Positions 18,523 to 31,266 of a stretch of DNA of 61,999 nucleotides are shown in pieces. Each line of letters starts with the position of its first letter. Within the stretch, counting starts at the first letter, position 1. The translations under genes were made by a program, and so were the position numbers. The notes beneath the pieces were generated by a model, which saw only the letters and a list, made by a program, of their open reading frames with translations, was not told where the DNA came from and made no database searches. This DNA comes from an uncultured Acetobacteraceae bacterium. GTDB taxonomy: Bacteria; Pseudomonadota; Alphaproteobacteria; Acetobacterales; Acetobacteraceae. The stretch lies in the NCBI GenBank assembly GCA_937873205.1, contig CALMVO010000110.1, forward strand, positions 1 through 61,999, in the 5' to 3' direction.

Positions 18523-19113
18523 TCAGCAGCTTGCCTCGCCCGTGCGGATCCCGCCGGAGACGGGGTCCGCCACCTCCGGAAGCGCCACCCGTTCCAACGC
18601 CTCCCACGGCCCGCCCAAGTAGCGCCACAGCCGCCAGGCGACCACCTCGGTCGAGAACGGCGCGAAGCCTTGCCGCAGGCGCCACAGCGTCTCGCGCGCG
18701 GTATCCGCCGTCACCTTGTTCTGCACCGTCACGTGCGGCCGATATCCCTGCGCGTCCTGGGCGGTCAGCCACCCGGCCCAGTCGCGGGCGAGTGCCGCGC
18801 GCGCCGCCAGCAGTGCCGGCGAACGCAGGCGGAACGCGACCCCGCGGCCGAGCGTGAACGGCTCGGTCACCTCGACCGCGCAGCGCTCCGCCGCGAGCGC
18901 CCGCAGCCGCGCGGCGATCCGCGCCCGCGCGTCGCCTGGCAGGGTGTGGAACACCGAGACGTGCGCCGGGATCAGGTTGCGCTCGGGCGGGAAGTGCCGC
19001 TGGCGCAGGCCCTCGAACAGCCCCTGCGCCGGTTCCGCCAGCTCGGCGGTGAGCAGCAGGGTCGCGCGTCCGCTCGGGCCGGTTCCGTCCCGCGGGTCGT
19101 GTTGCGTGGTCAT
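18523..19113 (-). CDS. 2'-5' RNA ligase / cyclic phosphodiesterase family protein (2H fold)
   Basis: The protein has 196 residues and both 2H phosphoesterase motifs: HVSVFH near residue 50 and HVTVQN near 128, about 78 residues apart as usual. Families of this type hydrolyse 2',3'-cyclic phosphates or ligate RNA ends (ThpR/LigT). The substrate cannot be read from the sequence. A Met at 19122 is an alternative start. The gene diverges from atpH with about 70 bases between starts, so both promoters must lie in that short gap. The reading frame also continues upstream to 19164 with no better start. Confidence 0.85.
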   Translation of the reverse strand: MTTQHDPRDGTGPSGRATLLLTAELAEPAQGLFEGLRQRHFPPERNLIPAHVSVFHTLPGDARARIAARLRALAAERCAVEVTEPFTLGRGVAFRLRSPALLAARAALARDWAGWLTAQDAQGYRPHVTVQNKVTADTARETLWRLRQGFAPFSTEVVAWRLWRYLGGPWEALERVALPEVADPVSGGIRTGEASC

Positions 19114-19127
19114 GGGGCGCATGGTAG

Positions 19128-21287
<2,160 letters not shown>

Positions 21288-21296
21288 GGCGCCCGC

Positions 21297-23658
<2,362 letters not shown>

Positions 23659-23665
23659 CGCCCGC

Positions 23666-24073
23666 ATGCCGATCGACCTTGAGATCGTGAGTCCCGAGCG
23701 CCGCCTGCTGGCGCGCGCCGTCGACATGGTTGTGGTGCCGGGCGCGGAGGGCGACCTCGCCGCCATGCCCGACCACGCGCCGATGATCGTGCTGCTGCGC
23801 GGCGGCGTCGTGGCGCTGTATCAGGGCATGCAGGTCACCGACCGGTACTTCGTCGCCGGCGGCTTCGCCGAGATCACGCCGGACCGCTGCACCATCCTGG
23901 CCGATAGCGCCGTGCCGGTGGACCAGCTCTCCCGCCAGGAGGGCGACGATCGGTTGCGCGACGCCGAGCAGGCCTATGCGCAGGCCGACAGGTCCGACGT
24001 GCCGGCGCTGGAGCCGCTGCTGGACCGCATGCAGTCCGCCCGCGCCTGGGTCGAGACCGCCGACGCTGGCTGA
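23666..24073 (+). CDS. atpC: ATP synthase F1 subunit epsilon
   Basis: This 135-residue protein has the epsilon N-terminal beta-sandwich: LEIVSPERRLLARAVDMVVV, then GDLAAMPDHAPMIVLLRGG and YFVAGGFAEITPDRCTILAD. A helical C-terminal hairpin follows from about residue 90. Epsilon couples the rotor to the c-ring and limits ATP hydrolysis. It ends the F1 operon. No F0 gene (a, b, c) is present in this window; in alphaproteobacteria these are usually at another locus. Confidence 0.96.
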   Translation: MPIDLEIVSPERRLLARAVDMVVVPGAEGDLAAMPDHAPMIVLLRGGVVALYQGMQVTDRYFVAGGFAEITPDRCTILADSAVPVDQLSRQEGDDRLRDAEQAYAQADRSDVPALEPLLDRMQSARAWVETADAG

Positions 24074-24195
24074 GCGGCCTGATCTGCCGCCGCCGCGTCG
24101 CATGATGCGTTGTTTGAGCGGCTGGGGACATCTATTTTAGACAGGACGCGGGGCGGCCGGGATGCCGGCCCCGTCCGCGCGCGAGGAGGATGCCC

Positions 24196-24429
24196 ATGGT
24201 ACGACGTCACAAAGAGGAAGAGATCGCGGGCATCATCGAATTCGAGGGCCGCGGCAGCCAGGATCCGGTGCTGCTGGAGTGGCTGGCCGACCACCGCTCG
24301 CGCAACGGCGGCAAGATCCGCGTCAGCCAGGGCGGCAAGGGCACCCGCGTGATGTTCAGCAAGGCTGCCGACATGGCGTTCTGGCAGCAGCGTTCCGATC
24401 AGCTCGCCAAGCCGCGCAAGAGCGCCTGA
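24196..24429 (+). CDS. Small basic protein of unknown function
   Basis: The protein has 77 residues from the ATG at 24196, chosen because AGGAGG lies six bases upstream; the in-frame ATG at 24190 touches that site. It is hydrophilic and charged, with IIEFEGRGSQDPVLLEWLADHRSRNGG in two parts and GKIRVSQGGKGTRVMFS, and no membrane segment. I recognise no domain. It lies 122 bases after atpC on the same strand and may be a separate unit. Its stop codon sits inside a long hairpin. Confidence 0.68.
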   Translation: MVRRHKEEEIAGIIEFEGRGSQDPVLLEWLADHRSRNGGKIRVSQGGKGTRVMFSKAADMAFWQQRSDQLAKPRKSA

Positions 24430-24470
24430 GGCCGCGATCCAGGGCGTCACACCCTGGATCGCCTCAGGCG
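24423..24470 (+). terminator. Long hairpin spanning the stop codon of the preceding small gene
   Basis: CGCCTGAGGC and GATCCAGGG on the left pair with their complements on the right: a 19-bp stem with a three-base bulge (CGC) and a seven-base loop. The stop TGA is in the left arm. There is no T-run. It is probably a transcription end or mRNA stabiliser. Confidence 0.5.
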
Positions 24471-24595
24471 TGGACGCTGCCCGAGCGATCCGGGGGCGGA
24501 CCTTCCGCGGTGGCAGCTCTGTTCGACCGCTGAGGCAGCAACCTTTGCCGGGGTTCGCGCGTGTTCTGCGTGATCTGTGGAACGAGGAGCCGGTC

Positions 24596-24781
24596 ATGGC
24601 AGAAACGGAAGTCTCACGAGCCGAGGAGGCGAAGAACCTGGCCGAGGATGCCGTCGAGGCGACGCGTCAGGGGGATGCCGAAGAGGGAAAGTTCCTCGCG
24701 AACGCGGCCAAGGCGCTCGACAAGGATGCGGCCAGCGAGGTGCTGGCGGGAGAGGGCCTCCCCAAGTCGGACGTCCCGTAA
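24596..24781 (+). CDS. Small acidic protein of unknown function
   Basis: The 61-residue product starts at ATG with GAGGAG upstream. It is Ala/Glu/Lys-rich and predicted helical: MAETEVSRAEEAKNLAEDAV, then ATRQGDAEEGKFLANAAKAL. The alternating charged and Ala residues could form a short coiled coil. No signal peptide or known domain is visible. It resembles small stress-related helical proteins in composition only. The gene stands alone, between the hairpin and a stretch of about 400 bases with no firm gene. Confidence 0.6.
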   Translation: MAETEVSRAEEAKNLAEDAVEATRQGDAEEGKFLANAAKALDKDAASEVLAGEGLPKSDVP

Positions 24782-24988
24782 AATCTGTCGTCCGGACGTC
24801 CGAAACGCTTCGGGCGGCGTGGACTCGTGGCTCTCGGGGATGCCTGGTTCTCTGATGTCGGCCTGGTTTATTGACCCTGGCACTGCCGGCCACGATGGCT
24901 GCGAGAGTGTCGGATGAGTGCGCGATCACGTTAAGGTCGCGCCGGGTGTGGCCTGATCCTCATCGAGAACGAGGAGGAGCAGTCTCAC

Positions 24989-25194
24989 ATGTCGCTCAGC
25001 CAAGGCGATGCGGTGGTCGCGACCGAGTGGCCGTCGCTGTCTCGACAATCCGCCAACATACATCGGATGCCGATGCTGCAGAGAAGGTCGCGAAGGCCTG
25101 TCACAAGTCGAACGCTGAAGCCACGATTGAGATCGGCCGCTCGAGCCGACAGCTCTGGCGGCAATCACCATCTCCACATCGTCGAGGCGGCTAG
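24989..25194 (+). pseudogene. Possible frameshifted small gene cut by repeat copy A
   Basis: A strong ribosome site (GAGGAGGAG, nine bases before ATG 24989) starts MSLSQGDAVVATEW. The protein-like sequence then continues in another frame (RVAVAVSTIRQHTSDADAAE, then KVAKACHKSNAEATIEIG) and ends with TAG at 25192-25194, the first bases of the repeat element. It looks like a small gene with a one-base shift. I do not recognise it, and it could be chance. The rest of 24782-25191 shows nothing I can support. Confidence 0.3.
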
Positions 25195-25297
25195 AGCATC
25201 ATCCGATCGAACGGACTCGTTCGATCGGATAAGGATGCTCGTCAAAACAACAAGCTAGAGGATGATCCGTGAGCCTGAGCGATCGGATCATCCTCTA
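25192..25297 (+). repeat. Dispersed MITE-like element, copy A
   Basis: This 106-bp element starts TAGAGCATCATCCGATCG and ends in its imperfect complement, with TA at both ends. Hairpin 1 has perfect 13-bp arms (ATCCGATCGAACG); hairpin 2 has perfect 14-bp arms (TAGAGGATGATCCG). The spacer GTCAAAACAACAAGC lies between them. The element supplies the stop codon of the lipoprotein gene at 25295-25435. Confidence 0.9.
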
Positions 25298-25435
25298 GGT
25301 GACGCCTGCGGCTGGGGTGAAGCCGACGAACGCGTCGTTGCCAGCGTCGGACGTGCCGGCGGCGCAGCCGGCCATGCTCAGGGAGAGGGCGGCCAGAAGG
25401 AAGACGACCGAGCGGGTCAGGATGGAGCCGGACAT
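25295..25435 (-). CDS. Small lipoprotein whose stop codon lies in the repeat
   Basis: This 46-residue product has a hydrophobic signal (VVFLLAALSLSMAGC) with lipobox MAGC near residue 24 and a short mature tail, AAGTSDAGNDAFVGFTPAAG. GAGAGG lies seven bases before the ATG. It is in the size class of entericidin-like small lipoproteins, but the tail does not match. The TAG stop is the end of repeat copy A, so insertion may have changed the C-terminus. Function unknown. Confidence 0.6.
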   Translation of the reverse strand: MSGSILTRSVVFLLAALSLSMAGCAAGTSDAGNDAFVGFTPAAGVT

Positions 25436-25652
25436 GGGAGTACCTCTCGACGGCCGCTGTGCGGCAAACCAGGAGGGCCGGTGACCGACCCTCGAGGCCC
25501 AATCTGGGCGCCCGGCGGCGGGCTTCAAGCAATTATTTTGCACTGCACAATCGCGAGTTTCCGCAACGTGGTCATGTCGGCGCGGCGACGTGTCGCCCTG
25601 GCGGCAGCCGGCATGGCTCGCTCCGGTCGGAGTTGTCCGGCCGGCTCCGGCC

Positions 25653-26474
25653 TCAAAGCACCGGTGCCGTCCCCGCCTGGTAGCGTGCCAGGATCTCGTC
25701 CACCGGTCCGTCCGCGACGATGCGCCCGGCCTGCAGCCAGAGCAGCCGCGTGCACCAGGTGCGCAGCACGGCTGGCATGTGCGAGGTCAGCACCAGGATC
25801 TCGGCGCCGCGCACCACCGTCTCCAGCCGCGCGTGCGCCTTCTGCCGGAACCGCGAGTCGCCGGCCATGAACCACTCGTCCATCAGCAGTACCTGCGGCG
25901 AGACCGCCGTCGCCAGACCGAAGCCGAGCCGCACCACCATGCCGGACGAATAGACCCGCACCGGCAGGTCGATGAACGGCCCCAGCGCCGCGAACGCCTC
26001 GACGTCGTCCTCGAGCGCCCGTATCCCCGTCCGCGACAGCCCGACATAGCGGCCGCGCAGCCGGATGTTCTCGCGTCCGGTGAGGTCGAGGTTCATGCCG
26101 AAGTTGGTGTCCAGCAGCGTGTCGATGCTGCCACCGACATGGATGCGACCCGCCACCGGCTCGTAGATCCCGCCCAGCACCCGCAGCAGGCTCGATTTGC
26201 CGGCTCCGTTATGGCCGACGATGCCCAGCCGCTCCCCGGACGAGAGCCGGAAGCTCAGGTGGCGCAGCGCCTCCACGACCACCCGGCGCGTGCGGTCCTC
26301 GGCCACCGCACCCCCGGTGCTGCCGGCCCGCAGCCCGCTCGTGACGCGGCTCGACGCCGCCTGCAGCATCGTTTTCTTCAGTGAGCGGGCGCCGCCGTGG
26401 TAGAGCGGGAAGTCGAGCGAGAGATCCTCGACCTCGACGAAGGCGGGCCGTGCCGCCGGACGGTGCATCAGCAC
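25653..26474 (-). CDS. ABC-2 exporter ATP-binding protein, polysaccharide/O-antigen type (Wzt/KpsT-like)
   Basis: The 273-residue ATPase has Walker A GHNGAGKSSLLR near 90, the signature VYSSGMVVRLGF (a Y-SSG-M form typical of polysaccharide exporters), Walker B VLLMDEWFMAGD and the switch His in LTSHMP. It ends soon after the nucleotide domain, so it lacks the C-terminal carbohydrate-binding domain of long Wzt proteins and is closer to KpsT. Its gene begins three bases after the permease gene. It would drive export of a lipid-linked glycan or a capsule, but no glycan synthesis genes are nearby. Confidence 0.9.
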   Translation of the reverse strand: MLMHRPAARPAFVEVEDLSLDFPLYHGGARSLKKTMLQAASSRVTSGLRAGSTGGAVAEDRTRRVVVEALRHLSFRLSSGERLGIVGHNGAGKSSLLRVLGGIYEPVAGRIHVGGSIDTLLDTNFGMNLDLTGRENIRLRGRYVGLSRTGIRALEDDVEAFAALGPFIDLPVRVYSSGMVVRLGFGLATAVSPQVLLMDEWFMAGDSRFRQKAHARLETVVRGAEILVLTSHMPAVLRTWCTRLLWLQAGRIVADGPVDEILARYQAGTAPVL

Positions 26475-26477
26475 GCC

Positions 26478-27425
26478 CTAGATCCAGAACGCGATCCGCG
26501 GCCGCGCCCGCACGAACAGCAGCCAGGCGGCGGCCCAGAGCAGCACGCTGTCGCCGAGTGCGGCACCCCAGATCAGCATCGTCGGCGTCTGCCCCAGCAG
26601 CGGCGCCCGCACCACGTCGAGCAGCGGGTCGAACGGGTTGAGCGGCAGCCACCAGCCGCGGGCGCCCAGCATCGACGGCTTCCAGATCACCGGCGTGACG
26701 TAGTAGGCGATCTGCATCAGGCTGCCGACGATCGGCGGCACGTCGCGGAACCGCGCGCAGACGCAGCCGAGCAGGAAGCAGGCCGCCGCGCCGTCGAGCA
26801 GCCACAGCAGCATGCCCGGCAGCGACAGCAGCGCATGCCAGCCCGGCCAGGCGCCGAAGATCGCGAACACGGCCAGCGGCACCACCACGTTGTGGCCGAG
26901 CACGATCACGTTGCCGAACACGGTGCGGATCACCTGCACGGTGAACGGCATCCGCATCGAGCGGATGGTCTGCTCGGCGCCGACGAAGCTGTTGCAGGCG
27001 TCGCTCACCATGCCGCCGATGCCCGCCTGCCAGAGGATCAGCGAGATCGCCAGGAACGGCAGGTAGTCGCGCAGCACGACGTGGAACAGCATGCCGTAGA
27101 TCAGGCCCATCGAGCCGACCATGACGGCGCTCGACAGGGTCAGCCAGAACGGCCCCAATACCGAGCCGCGGTAGCGCAGCCTGATGTCGAGCCAGCCCAG
27201 CGACAGCCCCAGCCGCCACAGCGACAGCCCGTCGCGCAGGTCCGTGCGTGCCGCGGCCGATCGCCGGCTGCGGCCGAGCCGGGCGTCGAGGAGCAGCTCG
27301 GGATGGCGGCTGGTCGGCGATCCCGGCGTCGGCGCCAGCAGCTGCGTGTCCCAGAGGCCGTCCTCGCCGCCTTCGAGGCGCGGTCCGCTCTCCAACGAGG
27401 CCGGCGCGGGCGGGAGCGCATTCAT
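26478..27425 (-). CDS. ABC-2 exporter permease, polysaccharide/O-antigen type (Wzm/KpsM-like)
   Basis: The 315-residue protein has a 70-residue hydrophilic N-terminal part, then the amphipathic WRLGLSLGWLDIRLRYRGSV motif seen before TM1 in this family, and six membrane segments. SLILWQAGIGGMVSDACNSF and YYVTPVIWKPSML are typical ABC2_membrane patterns. It forms the channel for the adjacent ATPase; the two genes are one operon with a three-base gap. The long N-terminus may hold an upstream-start artefact; an internal Met is not obvious. The substrate is unknown. Confidence 0.9.
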   Translation of the reverse strand: MNALPPAPASLESGPRLEGGEDGLWDTQLLAPTPGSPTSRHPELLLDARLGRSRRSAAARTDLRDGLSLWRLGLSLGWLDIRLRYRGSVLGPFWLTLSSAVMVGSMGLIYGMLFHVVLRDYLPFLAISLILWQAGIGGMVSDACNSFVGAEQTIRSMRMPFTVQVIRTVFGNVIVLGHNVVVPLAVFAIFGAWPGWHALLSLPGMLLWLLDGAAACFLLGCVCARFRDVPPIVGSLMQIAYYVTPVIWKPSMLGARGWWLPLNPFDPLLDVVRAPLLGQTPTMLIWGAALGDSVLLWAAAWLLFVRARPRIAFWI

Positions 27426-27648
27426 CCGCGCGGCGTAGCCGATCCGCCCGGTCGCGGCAACCGGAGGATGGCGCCCGGTCGCTGCGGCGAGCGGTTGATG
27501 TTGCGACGCTCGTGGATGCGGGGTAAGGACTTAGCCGGGGTTTTTGCACGAGTTGCTGAACTTGCCGCGTGGTCCGATTGGCCAGGCACCCGGCGGCCGG
27601 CATCGCGCGATCGGCCCGTCTGACCGCCCGCCGGAGATCGACCGCCCG

Positions 27649-29103
27649 ATGACGCGACCCGACGATCGCCGCCTTCCGCCCCAAGGTCCTCGCCCGGCGC
27701 CGGGGTCGGTGCGGTCCGGCCTGCGCATCCTGCCCTCGACCGCCCTGCTGGCTCTGCTCGCCGCCTGCGCTGGCATGCCAGATCGGCCGGACATCCCGGT
27801 CGCGCAGGAGGCCGCGCAATATCGCGCCCATGCCCGCAGCTACTACGCGCCGCCCGGCCCACCGGACGATCCGTGGGGGCCCTACATCGAGGAGGCCTCG
27901 AAGCGCTACGACGTGCCGGACGCCTGGATCCGCGCGGTCATGGGCCGGGAGTCCGGCGGGCTGCAGTTCCGCAACGGCACGCTGACCACCTCGCCGGTGG
28001 GCGCGATGGGGCTGATGCAGCTGATGGCGCCGACCTACGACGACATGCGCGTGCAGTATAGCCTGGGCGACGACGCCTTCGAACCGCACGACAACATCAT
28101 GGCCGGCACCGCCTACATCCGGCAGATGTACGACATCTACGGCACGCCCGGCTTCCTCGCCGCCTACAACACCGGACCCGGCCGCCTCGACGACTTCCTG
28201 ACCCGCAACCGGCCGCTGCCGCACGAGACGCGCCAGTACGTCGCCATCATCGGCCTGCAGATCGCCGGCGTCTGGCCGAACAGCCGCTCGCCGACCGACC
28301 TGCTGGTCGCCAGCCATGGCGGCGGCGGCACGCGGTACGCCGCGGCCCAGACCAGCGACACCACCCGCTCCGTCCGCAACGCCTGGATCCGGCGCCGCGA
28401 TGCCGGCGGGGATGCCGACCAGCCGATCCAGGTCGCCGAGGCGCCCGCGATCGCCGGCGGCGCTGCCCCCTCCTACACCCGCGCCTGGGACAGCATCCCG
28501 GCGCAGCGCCCGGCTTCTGCCGCCGAGCCGTCGGGCGCCGATCCGGACAGCGTGCGAGCGGCCTGGACCGCGCGCGCCGGCGCCGCCTCGGGCATGCCGG
28601 CGGCCCCCGCTCCCGCCTCTGCCCCCGCCCGGACCTGGACCCTGGCGCCCACCGAGACCCAGATCGCGTCCACGCTGCCGTCGGCCACCGTCCCGGCCGG
28701 TCCGGAGCCGGAGTCGCGGCCGGCGCCGGTACAGGTCGCCGCCGAGGACATGCCCGCCCATACGGTGCGGCCGCAGCGCGTCCACCTGATCCGTCCGGCG
28801 ATGGCGGAGCCGGCCCCGCTGCTGCGCGACGCCGGCCGCGCCGTCGGCGCGCGCAACTGGTCGGTGCAGGTCGGCGCCTTCGGCAGTTCCGCCCAGGCCA
28901 GCGAGGCCGCCGGCGTCGCGCAATCGCACGCGCCGAGCCTCTCGCATGCACGCCAGGAGATCGCCGGCGTGCGCCAGGGCCACGGCCGCATCTACCGGGC
29001 CCGGCTCACCGGCCTGTCGCGGGGCGACGCCCTGCAGGCGTGCGAACGCCTGAGCCACGGCCGCTCCAACTGCATGGTGGTTTCGCCCAATGCGCGCTCG
29101 TAG
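27649..29103 (+). CDS. Lipoprotein lytic transglycosylase with C-terminal SPOR domain
   Basis: Starting at ATG 27649, the protein has 484 residues. The signal ends with the lipobox LLAAC near residue 43. A GTG 20 codons later would shorten the N-region. The SLT domain (about 75-190) has the catalytic Glu in VMGRESGG, followed by GAMGLMQLMAPTYDD and AYNTGPGRLDDF. A long Ala/Pro-rich linker leads to a SPOR domain (about 405-480) starting NWSVQVGAFGSSAQA. SPOR binds glycan strands lacking stem peptides at the septum, so this enzyme probably cuts peptidoglycan during division. It overlaps the next gene by 14 bases. Confidence 0.9.
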   Translation: MTRPDDRRLPPQGPRPAPGSVRSGLRILPSTALLALLAACAGMPDRPDIPVAQEAAQYRAHARSYYAPPGPPDDPWGPYIEEASKRYDVPDAWIRAVMGRESGGLQFRNGTLTTSPVGAMGLMQLMAPTYDDMRVQYSLGDDAFEPHDNIMAGTAYIRQMYDIYGTPGFLAAYNTGPGRLDDFLTRNRPLPHETRQYVAIIGLQIAGVWPNSRSPTDLLVASHGGGGTRYAAAQTSDTTRSVRNAWIRRRDAGGDADQPIQVAEAPAIAGGAAPSYTRAWDSIPAQRPASAAEPSGADPDSVRAAWTARAGAASGMPAAPAPASAPARTWTLAPTETQIASTLPSATVPAGPEPESRPAPVQVAAEDMPAHTVRPQRVHLIRPAMAEPAPLLRDAGRAVGARNWSVQVGAFGSSAQASEAAGVAQSHAPSLSHARQEIAGVRQGHGRIYRARLTGLSRGDALQACERLSHGRSNCMVVSPNARS

Positions 29104-29656
29104 ATCCTTCGCCCTTCCAGGCGCCGTGCTTGCCATGGCCACGCTGCTGGCAGTGCCGGCCGCGCATGCGGCGCTGGCGCCCGGCGCCAAGGCCCCAGAC
29201 TTCGACGCCCGTGCCACGCTCGGCGGCAAGGAATACGACGCCTCGCTGGCGAAGATGCTCAAGTCCGGTCCGGTGGTGGTCTACTTCTACCCCGCTGCCT
29301 TCACCAAGGGCTGCACGATCGAGGCGCACGACTTCGCCGACGCACTGCCGCAGTTCCACCAGCTCGACACGCAGGTGATCGGCATTTCGGAAGACCCGAT
29401 CGCCACGCTGGACAAGTTTTCGGTGAGCGCCTGCCAGAGCCGCTTCCCGGTCGCCGCCGACCCGGACGGCACCATCACCCAGCGCTACGACGCGAAGCTG
29501 CCGATCCGGGCGCATCATGCCAACCGCACGTCCTACGCAATCGCCCCAGACGGGACCATTCTTGCCGCCTACACGGCCCCAGACCCGGACGGGCATGTTT
29601 CGCGAATGCTGGACGCAGTCCGTACATGGGAGAAGGCCCACCCGACATCCGGGTAG
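29090..29656 (+). CDS. Exported peroxiredoxin, AhpC/TSA (Bcp-like)
   Basis: The 188-residue protein has a signal peptide (cut after AAHA, near residue 28) and a thioredoxin fold with the peroxidatic Cys in YFYPAAFTKGCTIEAHDF. A second Cys in SVSACQSRFPV may be the resolving Cys. It should reduce peroxides outside the cytoplasm. Most relatives are cytoplasmic; the export signal is the odd point. The start lies inside the transglycosylase gene (14-base overlap), so the two are translated together. Confidence 0.88.
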   Translation: MRARRSFALPGAVLAMATLLAVPAAHAALAPGAKAPDFDARATLGGKEYDASLAKMLKSGPVVVYFYPAAFTKGCTIEAHDFADALPQFHQLDTQVIGISEDPIATLDKFSVSACQSRFPVAADPDGTITQRYDAKLPIRAHHANRTSYAIAPDGTILAAYTAPDPDGHVSRMLDAVRTWEKAHPTSG

Positions 29657-29672
29657 GCCTTCATCATCCGAT

Positions 29673-29861
29673 CTACTTCAAGTTGAGGGACTTGGGCTCC
29701 GGAGCCGCATCGCGCGGAGCCCTCCTTCGTGGCACCACCGGCTTCACTGCCACCCGCTGCGTGGCGCGGAGCCTGGGAGGCTCCTCCGTCGCGACCTCTG
29801 CGCTGACTTGACCCTGATGTTCCGGCAATGCCGGCCTTACCGTCCCGATCCTGGCTTTCAT
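29673..29861 (-). CDS. Possible small basic, proline-rich protein
   Basis: A 62-residue frame starts with ATG-AAA at 29861, six bases after GGAG. The product is Pro/Arg/Ala-rich (VAVKPVVPRRRAPRDAAPE) with no hydrophobic segment and may be disordered. I know no family. It converges with the peroxiredoxin gene. The ribosome site is the main support; chance is possible. The rest of 29657-29977 holds only a short stretch at 29889 that resembles the edge of the dispersed repeat. Confidence 0.35.
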   Translation of the reverse strand: MKARIGTVRPALPEHQGQVSAEVATEEPPRLRATQRVAVKPVVPRRRAPRDAAPEPKSLNLK

Positions 29862-29977
29862 GACAGGCTCCACGCCATGCGGTTCCCCTAGAGGATAACG
29901 TCCGCATGGCGCCGGCGTTGTTCAGGACCTCGAAATATCCCCCGTCACGCGCCGAGCCTGCATGGTGTCGGTCGAGG

Positions 29978-30166
29978 CTAGTGGTTGGCGAGGCCGGTGC
30001 TGCTGGTCACGGCACCCTGGGTCGAGGTGGCGCCCTTCGAGACGTCGTGGCCAAGCGCGCTGGTGTCCTGCCCGACGCCGGCCAGGGTGTTGCAGGCGGA
30101 CAGCCCGACGGTCGCGACGGCCAGGAACCCGATGGTGGCCAGGGCACGGCAGGGAACGGAACGCAT
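29978..30166 (-). CDS. Entericidin-like small lipoprotein
   Basis: From the ATG at 30166, which has GGAG nine bases upstream, the protein has 62 residues. A hydrophobic signal ends in the lipobox LSAC near residue 25. The mature part starts NTLAGVGQDTSALGHDVSKG, the typical entericidin A/B pattern. Entericidins are tiny envelope lipoproteins, in E. coli a stress-linked antidote/toxin pair; here only one is present and its role is unknown. The ORF is open further upstream, but those residues do not match the family. Confidence 0.8.
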   Translation of the reverse strand: MRSVPCRALATIGFLAVATVGLSACNTLAGVGQDTSALGHDVSKGATSTQGAVTSSTGLANH

Positions 30167-30239
30167 CTTCTTTATCTCCACGAAGTTGCCGCAACAACGG
30201 ATCGCGATCATGACGGTTTCCGTGCTGTTCCTCAATCGG

Positions 30240-30398
30240 TCACTCCTGTTGCAGCCGGATGACCGCGCGGGTCGCCATGACGGGATCGGGGCGGCGCCCC
30301 AGCCATCGGCCGGCGGAGATGACGACGATCAGCATGACGAGACTGGCTGGGATCAGCAGCCGGCCGAGCGCGGGGTAATCCGGGCCCGGCGGCAGCAT
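30240..30398 (-). CDS. Possible small membrane protein
   Basis: A 52-residue frame from Met 30398 has one clear membrane segment, LLIPASLVMLIVVISAG, preceded by PPGPDYPALGR and followed by a basic tail (RWLGRRPDP). This looks like a single-pass inner-membrane protein. An upstream Met at 30470 would add 24 residues. The gene lies between the entericidin-like gene and the secreted protein gene, all on the same strand. No family is recognised. Confidence 0.42.
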   Translation of the reverse strand: MLPPGPDYPALGRLLIPASLVMLIVVISAGRWLGRRPDPVMATRAVIRLQQE

Positions 30399-30488
30399 CG
30401 CCGTAGGTTCCGGCAATAGCCGGATGCCGCTGGACGAGATCCAGCCGAACCGGCCAGCATCGCCTCGCACAGCCTCGATCAGTCGGCC

Positions 30489-31076
30489 CTAGAACGGGTG
30501 ACCGGCCGCCGGTTTCGCGGGCGCGTGCAGGTCCACGATGGTTTGCAGTGCCGGCACCGCCGCAGCCGCCGCCGGCGCCTGCTGCCGCACGCCCTGCGGC
30601 GTCCGCGGGGCGTCGCGGCCGCCGGCGCAGCGATCCGCGACCTGGTTCAGCACCATCTTCGGTGCGGCGTCGGCCGCGCCCTGGCGCCAAACGACGGTGC
30701 GGCTGCAGCCATCCGGCCCGGTCGTGACGGAGCGGATCACCAGGAGGGCCGGGGCGCCGCCGGCGGTCGTGCCATCCGCGGCCTGGGCGAGCCCGGCCTG
30801 GGTGAGCCCGGCCATCTGCGCCTGCATCTGCCGCATCATGGCGCCTTGCAGCGCCATCATCTCCGCCATCGGATCCGGCTGGGTCACCCGCTGCGTCGCC
30901 GGCATCAGCAGGCCGATCGGCTGGCCGTCGCCATCCACGACCAGCAGCGCCCCCTGCGGCAGCCCGGCCGGCGCTACGCCCTGCGCCAGCGCGATCCCCG
31001 GCAGCATCGCGCCCGCGGCCAAGGCGGCGCCGAGCGCCAGACTCGCGCTCAGCCGGACGACGTCGGATACGTTCAT
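30489..31076 (-). CDS. Exported protein of unknown function
   Basis: The 195-residue protein has a signal peptide (hydrophobic residues 8-28, cut near ALAQG). The mature part has a strand GALLVVDGDGQPIGLLMP, a Met/Gln-rich helix (MAEMMALQGAMMRQMQAQM), and a C-terminal region with two cysteines (PDGCSRTV and DRCAG). The Met-rich helix could bind metal, for example copper, but this is a guess. It diverges from the iron transporter operon, with 190 bases between the starts. Confidence 0.7.
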   Translation of the reverse strand: MNVSDVVRLSASLALGAALAAGAMLPGIALAQGVAPAGLPQGALLVVDGDGQPIGLLMPATQRVTQPDPMAEMMALQGAMMRQMQAQMAGLTQAGLAQAADGTTAGGAPALLVIRSVTTGPDGCSRTVVWRQGAADAAPKMVLNQVADRCAGGRDAPRTPQGVRQQAPAAAAAVPALQTIVDLHAPAKPAAGHPF

Positions 31077-31266
31077 GACGACCCTCTCCCGATTCCTACG
31101 GGGGATGATACCGCCGACCCTGGCCCCGGTTTCCAGCGGTCTTCCATGACGTCTTTGTCATCCGCGTCGGGCGGCGACGCGGGTTTGACGCGCCGCCGCG
31201 CTGTAGTTAAGAACGGGTCGCAACTCATGCGGCCCGGTGCCGCGACCAGCCGAGGATCCGATCCGC

